Assembly: GCA_959347315.1 (NCBI GenBank)
Contig: OY365806.1
Coordinates: 50,768,068 to 50,832,067, forward strand
Source of the DNA: Bimastos eiseni
Lineage: Eukaryota > Annelida > Clitellata > Crassiclitellata > Lumbricidae
Direction of reading: 5' to 3'
DNA: 64,000 bases
Shown: in pieces, positions 11,435-23,500 of the stretch
Numbering within the stretch: position 1 is the stretch's first letter
Layout of the letters: each line of letters opens with the position of its first letter
Translations under genes and position numbers: made by a program
Notes under the pieces: generated by a model
The model's input: only the letters and a program-made list of their open reading frames with translations
The model's database searches: none
Told to the model about the DNA's origin: nothing

Positions 11435-14400
11435 ATGCTTACTTATTAACCCATTATTTGTTCACTCGCTTCACGTGCAATGCGTTGGCTAGTAATTTTT
11501 CAGCAATTGTGTAACTTTGATGAAGCTGGTAGTGCAACAACTCATACAATGTACATCGGGTTATCTTCTCTGCCTCTGAGATTCACACGAAGGTCCTTAG
11601 ATCCCATCAAGGTTGTAGATTTCACTTACCAAAATATTCGGTACAGTCAGCAACTTTGAGAGATTTTAAACGTCTGCGTGTACACTGTGGATGCTCAACG
11701 TCTTCTTCTTTTTAATTTCGCTAGTGATTGATGATTGTTTTCATGTGTTGTACGGTTTAAAGTACCTCTGCATGAGTGTAAGAGGCGCTATAAAATTAAC
11801 TTATATTCGTTTTATTGAAACACAATCTGACAAGAATGCAAAAATCCTTCAAGTCTCAACAAATTGACTATTGACAGGAAAATGTAATGCATGATCATTA
11901 CGAATCATATTGTTTACCTTACGTTACCGTTTCCTACTTTCTGTTTCTTTTCTGATGAGTCATCAGGTGAGTGAAATAAATGTTGATGTAAATCTCACTG
12001 CAATCTCTGATCTTTATAATTATGTCTTCAGTGATGTGGAGGAGGAGGAGAGTAAACCGTGAGTATTCCCTGTGCTATTCCTTCCTCGTTTACCTAACAC
12101 TGTACTAAATGCTAAACATCTGATTGCATTTTCAGGAGAATTTAACTCTCGAGACACATTTCAAGGGTCGCTTAATTCTCCAGAGAAAGTTTTCTTAACA
12201 TAATATATCTGAAAATTTCTCAGCGGTACAATATAGCAAAATAATTATTGTGGCTTTGGATAAAATAGCGCGAGCTTTCCTCATTTGAGGATTTATTAGT
12301 TAGACCAGTATAAACTGGATTTTAAAAGGGTATAGAACCAGTCAAAATGAATTCACTTGCCCAAGTGTTCACTGCACATAACGCATAGCGCAATATAAAG
12401 CACGCTCACAGTCACTGTTTAATGTGTTTATAAAGGATTCTGAGATAAGCTTATCAGTGATCACGCTTTGCCACTTTTCCACCGATTTCACACTTGACAC
12501 ATAGATCCTATTATATTTATATCCACCAAATTTGGGGAATTAGGTTTAACGTCTATGCTTACATTCGACCACGCACGTGAAGAGGAATCCCATGCAGGAT
12601 TTCTTTGTTGAATGCACAAACGGAACTTTTTTGGAAGAATCTGACAAAGTCAAAGAAAAGCGACCCGGAATTACCCAACTGTCACTTATAATTAATTATC
12701 AGGTTCTTAACGTTAACTCTTCTTAACATCAAGTGTGTGTATTACTGTGATCCTCGGATGTGAAAATACTCAAAACATAATAACACAATAACTATTCAGC
12801 GGCAAGTATTGTTTGCATATACTTAACAAAACAACTCTAACAATAGGCCTAATAAAAATGCTTGTTATGATGACGATGATACGGCTTTGTTGAATGGAAT
12901 GCATAAATAGTAAGAACTACTATTAACAATGAACTTATCAATGGCATTAACGGTGTCAGTAATAATTATAATTGTTATTAGTACTATGATCCTAATATTC
13001 ATTTAAATATTTTTCTTTTAATTATTATTAATATTAGTTGTAATATTTTGATTAGTATTATTAATAATAGTATCATTACATTATAAAAATCATGATTTGA
13101 TGTGATGATTCTACCCAGCGATGTCAACCTTCTGTAGTTCGTTTGATTGTAGACGACCGATTTCATTGTCATCTTCCTTACCTGAATATATAGCATTGAT
13201 GTAAATGATTAATGGGCATCTGTATGCTGAGTATGTTGACCTGTTGTGTGTTGATCTGCATGCGAGTGTTGTATTGTGGTGTAGAGTGTGACGAACTATC
13301 ATTCCCTACGATCTCAGTCCGTCTCTTTAACATAAGGTTTAACAATTTCTCTCCTTTTACAAGACATAGTTGTCACATGCATTGTCTCCTATACAACGTA
13401 AGTAATGCATTTGATGAACTATTGCTAAGGACAACGTTTGCAGTGATCTGAATCCTCTGAGTGATGTGTGATGTGCCATATTTTCTCACTTGACCAAACG
13501 ACTTCAAGGATTGACTAATATCATGGTTTGATATTTTGTTTCATGAAGCATTAGAACGACGAAAACGCTATAGATTGGCGCAAAATTTTACTAACACGAA
13601 AGTTGTCTTACCTAGGCTAACATTAGAAATAAGATTCATTTGTTCAATATTATCTTAAATTTTATTATTTTATTGACATAGTTTCACTTGATTATAATTG
13701 AAAATAAACCCGTTTTATAACAGCTTAAAATCGTTTTCAACGTGGACCTATATCGTAAAATACTGATTAAAATGTTTATTTTGCTGCAGTTCTGAGGCTG
13801 AGCTCGCTCTGAAGGTAAGTCTTGACTCTGAAGTCAGATTGGTTGATCTATCTCAGACGCCTTCTAGACGTTACAGCTCAATGAAATAAATGACTGATGA
13901 GATAAGCAACACTTATGAAATGTTACCTTGTCACTAGTTTTTGTAGTGTCGGTTCCTATGTGGTGAAACATTTCATCTGATGGAGTCCAAAGCTTCATTT
14001 ATTAATCTAATTAAAACGTTGTTTTTACAAGAAGTTCATCTTTACATGACGCCTATTGGTGTTCATTGTTAGCTCAAGACCACCAGAGCGCCCACAAAAG
14101 GAACACAGTTTATTCACAGGCGCTTAATCAAAACGATGCCGACAGGCAGAGGGTCAAGATAGTCAGGCAGGGAATGCCATGCAGACAGATTGTGCTTAGC
14201 TTTTAAACCGCGAGATAGGTAGGGGAGAGAGGAGGAATCAAGATAGAATTTATGAAAAAGTCATAGTTTAAGTTTTGTGGTGAGATAGTAAGAAGTGAAG
14301 TTTTGGTGAGTTCGTCGGAAGGATCGGATATTTGTCTTTATATTGGTGGGAGTTTGTTCTGAAGTGGTGGGACTACGATGGCTATGGAACGATTTGCAAG

Positions 14401-17400
14401 TGTTAGTGATGTTGTGCCGGAGGGGCGGCTCAGTTACAGGGTGTATGAGGAACGGATTGAACAAAGTGATTGGATTGTTAACAACTGACAGAGGTACATG
14501 TATAAAGGCTGGGAGGATGGAAGTGTGTTGTAGGTAAGTGATATGACTTTATATTCAATTAAGTCAGGTATTTTAAGCCAGTGACGTGATTTGAGCACAG
14601 GAGTCAGTCGTGTCGTGGTGTTTTGGAGTTTTGTTGACAGCATAAGGGGGAGCATTCTGAATGGCGGGTAGACGGTTAAGTTATGTGATATCTATGTTCA
14701 GAATTAGAGTATTTGCAGTACTCCAAGTTAGCATGAGCTAATGTAGCGATTGTAGATGCAGTTTTGTAGTTGAACATTCTGTGGAGGTCCCGGAAATGAG
14801 CGGGAAAGGTGGGCGATGTGATCGAAGAAGCCAAGGTTTTGGTTTAAAAAAATTGCACCAAGTTGCGGACAGGAGAATTTGCAGTGAATGTGCGGTTGCA
14901 GACTGCAGAATTATTGATGCTCTGTCTTTATAGAATCGATTCCTTTACAGAATTAATACTTTGTGGCAGCGGTTCTCAAACGGTGGTACAAGTAGGCCTA
15001 CTATAGTAGAGGTTTGCCAGATATCGCTGATCATCTTAGTTTACATTTCAACTGTGATATTATCTCAAAATAGGCTTTATTTGCTCCAAAATGTGGTTAA
15101 GGTTTGTGGCAGAACCCTCGACCCTGTAAGATAATGCACGATGTTCACATAAAATGACATAATGATTGGTTTATGGAAGGGAACTTCGTGCTCGCCTCTT
15201 GCTTTTGATCTGACCTTTGTCGGTGGTATACTAATATTCGATTTTTTTACCTGATGGCACAATACAAATAAAGTTGAAAACCGCTGCTGTACGGAACGGT
15301 CTTCACTAACGTCACAACATGAGAATGCTCTGTATATATTATTATATATAGGCGAAGAGCCGACCTGTTGTAGACGGGCTGTGGATAGGTTGGGAGCCAA
15401 TAGAACGCCAAGGTTGGTTCGGAGAAGGCGCCAGTGGATCGGTTCAGAATAGCAATAGGCTGTGAACTGAGAACGTCTGACACTTGCGATATATGAATCC
15501 TCTGTGCGCACCTGCTGTCGCCTTAGAACTGCGGCCATTGATTGAGCCTATATCAGCCGAACGCTATTAATAAATCACATTGTCAGGTAGGTGCGCCGGG
15601 CACACAGGCAGGTGGGTAAATAAATGAGTGAGTAAGTAGTCGCTCATCTACCTTGAGATGGCGAACGACTAGCAATGCTATATTGTAGGACCTGCTTCTA
15701 CCAATAACTCAGATCACGGTCGTTAGAAGGAATCTATTTAGTATCTTAATCATATATTCCATATTTTTAAAGTTCCACTCTAAAGCTAAGGGAGGGCACC
15801 AGCATATTCGCGAGCATTGCATCGCATCAGAAGGAGTTTCTGGGATCCATGTCCAGTGAAAGTTCGAGTCAGGTTTTCATGAAGGCCAGAAAGGAGGCAG
15901 AGCAGCTGCTGTTAGATTGGTTTCCATGAAGATCAGAGAGAAGGCAGAGCAGTTGCTGTTAGGTTGGTTTCCGTGGAGACTAGAAAGGAGGCAGAGCAAC
16001 TACTGTTTGGTTTTTTCCATGGAGACCTGGGAGGAGGCAAATCAGCTACTGTTAGGTTGGTTTCCATGGAGACCAGAGAGGAAGCAAAGCAGCTGCTGTT
16101 AGGTCGGTTTCCATGGAGATCTGGGAGGAGACAAATCAGCTACTGTTAGGTTGGTTTCCATGGAGACCAGAGAGGAAGCAAAGTAGCGGCTGCTAGATTG
16201 GTTTCCATGGAGACCAGATGCATCAAATGCGGAAAATAGATGTGGGTTAGAATTCTTGAAAACTGAAGCTTCAATTTTGAATAGAAAGCCTGTGATGTGA
16301 TAAGTAGAGAATCTGAGGTGGATGACGGGTTGTGTGAGAGTGATGATATTGGTGGTTATACCGAGATAATCGGGCGTTTATACGAAAGTTCGTTACGAAG
16401 ACAAGGCGCAGTGTGGGCCATGGATCGGTTGGAGGACTTAAGACGAGTAGTGACCGGAGGACGGGTCAGAATGAATAGGATGAGGGTCAGAATGAATAGG
16501 ATGAGGGTCAGAATGAATAGGATGAGGGTCAGAATGAATAGGATGAGGGTCAGAATGAATAGGATGAGGGTCAGAATGAATAGGATGAGGGTCAGAATGA
16601 ATAGGATGAGGGTCAGAGGTGACTAAAGAGTGATGAGCTCCTCGAACATTGCAACGATGTCCTTACAGGCCTGTTCCTGATTCTCTGGTATCTTTTGTCC
16701 ATGCGAGGAACAATGCATTGGTTTCAGTTGAGAACAGAATGACAATCGATATCTTCTTCTTTGGACTGCCATCGATCGACAGGGGTCGTTTTGACCCCAG
16801 ATTACAACCGGAAGCTGTATGTTCCTATAGCATACACGATTCATTCACTTCGTTATGTTTGCATGTATGTTCTTCCTTCTTCTTCCTTCTGCACTGAACG
16901 AGCTTTAAACCTAACTGCCACATTTAGCTAATAATGCAACAATTTCAACTCTTCTTTGAATAAGGAGCCCCGCTTTATATCTGTCAGGTGTGTTTCGACG
17001 AATTTATGTGGTTCCTCAAATTCTAACGCTAATTATTTTGCATGCATAGACCATGAGTACTTCTGCTCACATATAGAAGTATGCATACACATGCTATATA
17101 GCTTATTCGGGCAGGTACAAAGATATACATGTATAGACCCATATGAATACAATGCGTGTATACATGCAAACATAACGAGATGCATATCTGCTTACATACA
17201 TATATACAGGTGCATAAGTACTTAAGAAGACGTGAGGACCCTGACCTTGACCCTTGGTTCTGTTCATGTCTTTGCAGAAACGCCGTGAGGCCCAGAGGCA
17301 GACATCGCGTGGACTGGACGACGCCGCAAGGGAGCTCCTCGAGACGAACGAAAAAGATCGAGAACGAATGGAGGACGAAATCAAGGAACTGCGCCAAAGA

Positions 17401-20400
17401 AATGTCAGTATCCGCTTACTTACTTACTTTTCATCTGAAATCATGCGAATGGATGATTCTTTTGGAACTTCAGTGAAGTTGTTAGACAATTCGTTAGACG
17501 AAGCTTGCTGTGTTTTCTTATTAAACTAATTAAGCAGAGTGAGAGTGAATTATACGGCAGATGTTTTGAGCTTTGTTCCTTTAATAAATCCTTCTTGTGA
17601 TCCGTGTTCTTATGAGCAACGCTAACTGACTCTTTTAAGGCGAAACGAAAACTGGAACGAGAACAGCTGGAGAAGCGATTGGCAGCTCAGAGAGCAGCTG
17701 ACGATGAACGGAGAAAGGCCGTAGAGGTAAGACTGGCCATCCAGCAACTCTCCAGAAATTACTCGACGAACACCCGAACAGTCGTCTTATTACTTTTAAA
17801 TAGCAGTGACAATTTGAGTGGTATTTTAAATATCTAAGAATCATTATTCTAAATACTATTTCAGTGCATTCATAACTTTTTAGTCTTTACACATCATTGA
17901 ACATCGATGGCATTACCTACCATGAGCACCAAATTTACCACCTCCAGTATTAGCACCAACAACATTAACCCTACCACCACTATAAAAAATACTACCCGGT
18001 ACTATAACCTGCAATTGCACGCGTGCAATTGCAGGTTATAGTACCGGGTAGTATTTTTTGTTTGTCATCGTTTAACTCGTCATAGTATCTTCTGGATTGA
18101 AATCATTCTGTTACGAAAAGTAGACCCACGAGTGAGTTAAAGTTTGTGAGCAGACTTGCTGATGTTTCCTATGAACAGTTTCAGTTCTAAGATAGAGGTT
18201 ATTAGGTAAAGTTAGATTCGGTAAGACCAGATAAGACGAGATTTGATTAGATTAGATTGGATAAATACCAGATTAGATTAGAATGGACTTTTTATTGATG
18301 GAATCTGTGTAGGAAGAAAAGAAGAAGAAGAAGGAGGAAGAGGAGCAGAAGCGACAGCAGGCGAGAGCGCAGAAACAGGCAGAGTTCGAGAAGGTGGGCA
18401 CCGGAAAGAGAAACTTCGTCATCTCTGCCTCCAGCAAAAGCGGCGACGCAGGCGATGAGGTCATCATATTCTGCCCACTATGATGACGACATCTGTCACC
18501 ATTCGCATCTTGCGTCATCACCACTCATCACTACATCGCTCGTAATCTCTATAGGCCTATACTAGTCGCAACATAGCGTTGTCACCAGTTCATCAAGCAT
18601 TTTAATATTCATGGCTGGAAGACCATCACAAGCCCGTCATTGGTTTCGAATAGCAAAGAGCAAATAACAAGCAAATAATGTCGCCGCCGTAATTCATATC
18701 TACACTGATTATAACGATTCACAATTCACGAAACGCTTTATCACTTTCTTAAATTATAATTCACAATTCGCTATATCATTTTCTTGTGTATACAGCAATT
18801 GCATTCACATTTATTACTATCACTACCACTATCGTTATCAATAGTATGTCCGTTATAATTTATATCTTAGTTCATGGTGTAACTAATTAATACAGTTTGC
18901 ACCTGCTTCCTTTCATCCGTAACCTGTCTGTCAAAACCTTCTGTCATTGTAATAATTGGTCTTTTATTTTACATCAACTTAATTGACGAATAAGTTTCTT
19001 AACTGACATATTTTCTTCTTTCATGTGATTTGGAGATTTGAAAACTTCAATTATAGACCGAGGTAAGTTACAATTCTAACTTACCGATCACTATGATGTC
19101 ACTTCTTAAGCAGCGAATGAATGGGTCGTTCCCTAATCTAAAATTACTCTTCATAACCATACATAGTCTTTCCATATCTGCCCTTCCTCAGTTACTTAAA
19201 AGCAAACAACATGCCTTAACTATAAATATAGCCACTAAACAGATGTAGGTATGCATTCATGTATGTATGTGTGTATGTGTGTAAGTGTGTAAGTGTGTGT
19301 GTATGTGTGTAAGTGTGTATGTGTGTATGTGTATAAGTATGTATGTGTATATGTGTGCAATGTGCAGCCGGCGTACATGTATATCAATGTCAAAATGCTG
19401 TTATTCATCCCAACAACATAAGATACCTTGTTTTACCTTGGCTAAACCAGAGAGATGCAATGTGAACAGTGCAGAGGTAATAATATGGTTCAGGCTATCC
19501 GTAGGGGCAATATGAAATCGATTTAAGATTACCAGGTGGGGGGGTACAACTTGATATTGGTGTATCTGACAGTATCTAGGCCAGTATTGATGTTCACTAG
19601 AGCCACATCATTAACGTACCCTTATAGAGTCCGAACAGCGCCAGATACGTATAGGTCAAGCCAGTTGGTGTCTTTATTTAAGCTCACAGTCCAGTGCTTA
19701 TCAATCACTCATCACGGCGATGACATTGACGACGATGACGAAAATGACGATGACGACGATGATGATTATGACGATGATGATTCCTGCAGCCTGCATGTTT
19801 AAGATTGGCATTAATATGGGAACAAATCAGCCCTGCATGGCCTATTATAACAGTTAATACAACATGCATTCCCTTGTTTGGTAAGATTTTCAGTTATGCT
19901 GCTCCTTTTCCATACACGTAGTCATCCCATGGGTGGTTGCCTTTGTGCATTTCTCTCTGTCTCTGTTTGCATCTATCTGTGTTTATGTGTCCGTCTAAGT
20001 GCATGATGATAGGTCAGTGCTATAATCAGCCATTCTGACAGACTTCTAGTGAGACATGTGCATATCTCAAATAGATATTGACTACATGCTTTCCAGTAAC
20101 ATGATGGAGCCACAGAAGTCATTCCAGCATAATATGTGGTGTATTTGCACGAAACTATGTATCTGAGTATATGGATACTTATGAAACGACTTTTCTAAAT
20201 TTCAATAGTTGCTTAGTACTCAGAAGCGGCGTCGTACTCATGACCTACATGTGTGTGCATTGTGATGTCGATTGAAGGAGGAAGGAATTCCGAAGAAGTC
20301 GAAAGAGCAACTGGAGGCAGAGAAGAAAGCCATCCTGAAGCAGCGAATCCAACCACTTGGAGAGATCAGTGGTTTCGACAAGGGCAAGTTGGCCGAAAAG

Positions 20401-20526
20401 GCGACGGAACTTCACAAACAACTCAGAAAACTGGAGGGCGAAAAGTATGACCTTGAGAAGCGCTATAGGGTCCAACAATTGGATGTAAGTGAAAGTGCCA
20501 ATCGCCCACTTCATAAAATAGAAGTA

Positions 20527-20573
<47 letters not shown>

Positions 20574-23500
20574 TGATGATGATGATGATGATGATCATGA
20601 CAATGATTGTGGTGACGACGACGACGAAGAGCCAATTGAACATGAGAGGAGAGTCTTAAGCTATTCTCGAGAGACAGCCATAGATACGAAGTGTTAGCAC
20701 GTGAGGGTGTGGCCAGTCTTCGCCTTCGTCCTCGTCCTCACCCCCAGCCTATGCCTCACCCCGCCCCACCCCTGCCATTGCCTTAGCCCTCACCCTCGCC
20801 ATCGTCTTCGCCCACGTCCTCGCCCTGTGCCCTGGCTCTCGCTGTCCTATCTACCCACAGACGGTATACGATCAAAAGAATCTGTTTCTAACTTATGAGA
20901 AATGACTGCATATCTTCTGATCTGATGAGGATTTGAACACACGGCCTCTAAGTCTAAGTTTCCTAACTATAATAACGCACTTCCATCTATCTCTTCACGC
21001 AATCAGACTGAGGTAAAGGTTTGGGTTTTGTGTGAATACAATGATCTCAATGGAAGAACTCATCGACTGAGGCAGGATGCAGACATTAGTTAAGATGTTC
21101 CATCTGTATGTATACCCCACTTGCATATCACAGACCAAACACACCACATGGACTCATCCGTCCACTTAACCAAATACTTAACAGGCTCGATCGTCAAGGA
21201 AGACGAGCATGGCAGCTGGCATTTATCTTTCACTTCTGTAGGGCGATATGAACTTAAGAAGGCTGCAGAAAATGTTTACATTCCTAAACGGTTCTTCACT
21301 TCAGACTGAAGACTGAAATCATTGACCTATCTCAAAAATTAATATTATTTTCTATAAGAAGATTAATACCATTGAAATAAAGGGAGAAATAGTCATTGCT
21401 AAACTGGAATAAATGCTCAAATCTAGATTATTCTTCGCTCTGTGTTTAAGAAATAGGTTCATATCTGTCTAAAGGGAATTGCTAAACTTAACTGTTTAGA
21501 TGATGGAGCTCGCTGAGAGAGCCAGACAAGCCAACAAAGTCGGGTCAGTCTGAGTGCTGCGTTCTTTTAAACATTTCATTTCTATCTTCTTTTTATTTTC
21601 TGTTGGTTCTTTGCTCTCCTGCTATAGTCCTAGACAGATTTGTACTTTCGTCACGTCTTCTCTTTCAACTTGCTGTAGCCCCTCCCTCAAATTCAAACTA
21701 TCTAGCGTAACGTTTCTCTTTCCCAACAAAAGCTCAAGAACGAGACCTTTGGCGATATATTTACTTTGAAGGAAACATTCTTTTGCGGGTTTCTAGTTCG
21801 GCGTGACAATTTTCGCTTCACAATTTACTCTTAAGTAAGATATTTGGACATTAATACTTTCGTATTGCTGCATAATTCGCCGTCATTTGATACAATGACA
21901 AGTTGACAACCGTCATTTGCATTCACATGCATCATCTGACTGCTGTGATAACTTTAAATATGCAAATCAGGCGCGTTTGCTATATAACCACGGCCTCACT
22001 CGGATATGGATTGCTCGCGATCGGGGTGAATTTCAGGGCCGAAGCAGTGCACATGCTAAACGCAATCCCACGCGACGATGGGCCGTAAGGCTAGCACAAG
22101 ATAGATCTCGAATATACCCTTTCTATTAATTGTGTAACCTATAGATAATTCATCAATAGTAGTAGTAGAAATGGAAGTTGTTGGGGAAGCATGAGTAGCA
22201 GTGATTGTAACTGTCAGTACTGTGCTTTTGGTAGTAGCAATAATAATTATAATAATATTAATTAATTTAATTACAATAATAATATATTTTTATTCATTCA
22301 CACTAACAAGTACACAGCAAAATTCCATGACATTGTTGTTAAAAGGCAATAGCGCGTTTAATATGAGTCGAATTTAACCGTATGGCAGCCACTCAAAGCG
22401 TCCATCTAGGGAGGCAGAAACAAAGAGAAAGAGGCAAAGAGTTCATGATAATCTAGCCTAATGAGAGGTTGATGTGATTATTACGATAAGAAATAAGTTT
22501 AGTTAATCGATGATTGGTTGTTTTCGTATGACATCGATTGATCTCTCTTGTGTGTTACAGCAAAGGTGGACTGAAGAGAGTGCAACAATCCGAAGAGTAA
22601 GTCATCACAGAACTTTCTCCAAGTTTTTATCCATTCCTATGTAATATCAACTCAGATACTGTCCCATATGATGTTAAATGCCGTTAAGAACTAACATAAT
22701 ACACCAGTAGGTAAAACAGTGTCCAATGAGCTGAAAAATCTCACCAGTGGTGATACGATTGTACTCGTATCTGACCACGATGTCAGACGCCATTCCAGGA
22801 TAGGGCTCCAATGTCTGCGCTACGAATTTGCGAGTGTCCATCAGTGATTACTTTCCTGGATATCAGACCATTGCTTGTTTGCATATGTACTGCTCTTTCT
22901 ATTAATCTTCCACAGATGGAGTGTAATGGTGTAATATCGTCATTAAGTCTCATAAGAGATGGTGTTCCCCAAGGCTCGATTTTGGGATCACTACTTTTTT
23001 ATTTTTTATGAACGACGCGCCAACAAATGCCTCATATATCCTTCACTTTCTCTTGTTTGCTGATGACACTATGATTTTTGCACCTCACATATGGCAAATT
23101 ATTCCAAATTGTCAACCAGGAACTTGAGCATGTGAACGATTGGTTCAAGGCTAACAAATTGTCCTTAAATGTCACTAAAGCTAACTATATTCTATTCAGT
23201 TCGCATAGAAAACAATTACTCCAATGCCAAGAGTAACATCAGCTAAATTTATATATATATATAATTATATGGTATAAAGTTACCATAAACTATATTACAC
23301 TGTGATTAACCAGCTATCTAGCTTATTGCAACATCATCTGGGCTTAAAACTAGCTAACATGATTGAAGAAAGTAATGTCCTCCAAACCGACTTGTACATG
23401 TATAGCATACTAAAGGTTGAGTGGTGAATGATTTTCCAAACCAACGAATTCTTGTACAAATAAGCCTACAGACAATTACATTCTATAGTCGACAATTACT

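Noticed and set aside
11959..11966. Possible 7-nt troponin T microexon before GTGAGT
   Set aside because: Including it creates a stop codon in the next exon.
15880..16618. Regularly spaced repeats as a possible CRISPR array
   Set aside because: Units are contiguous tandem repeats without unique spacers, and the DNA is animal.
16297..16626. 109-codon ORF with RVRMNRM repeats
   Set aside because: Mostly the 21-bp minisatellite in a troponin T intron; no splice sites or homology support coding.
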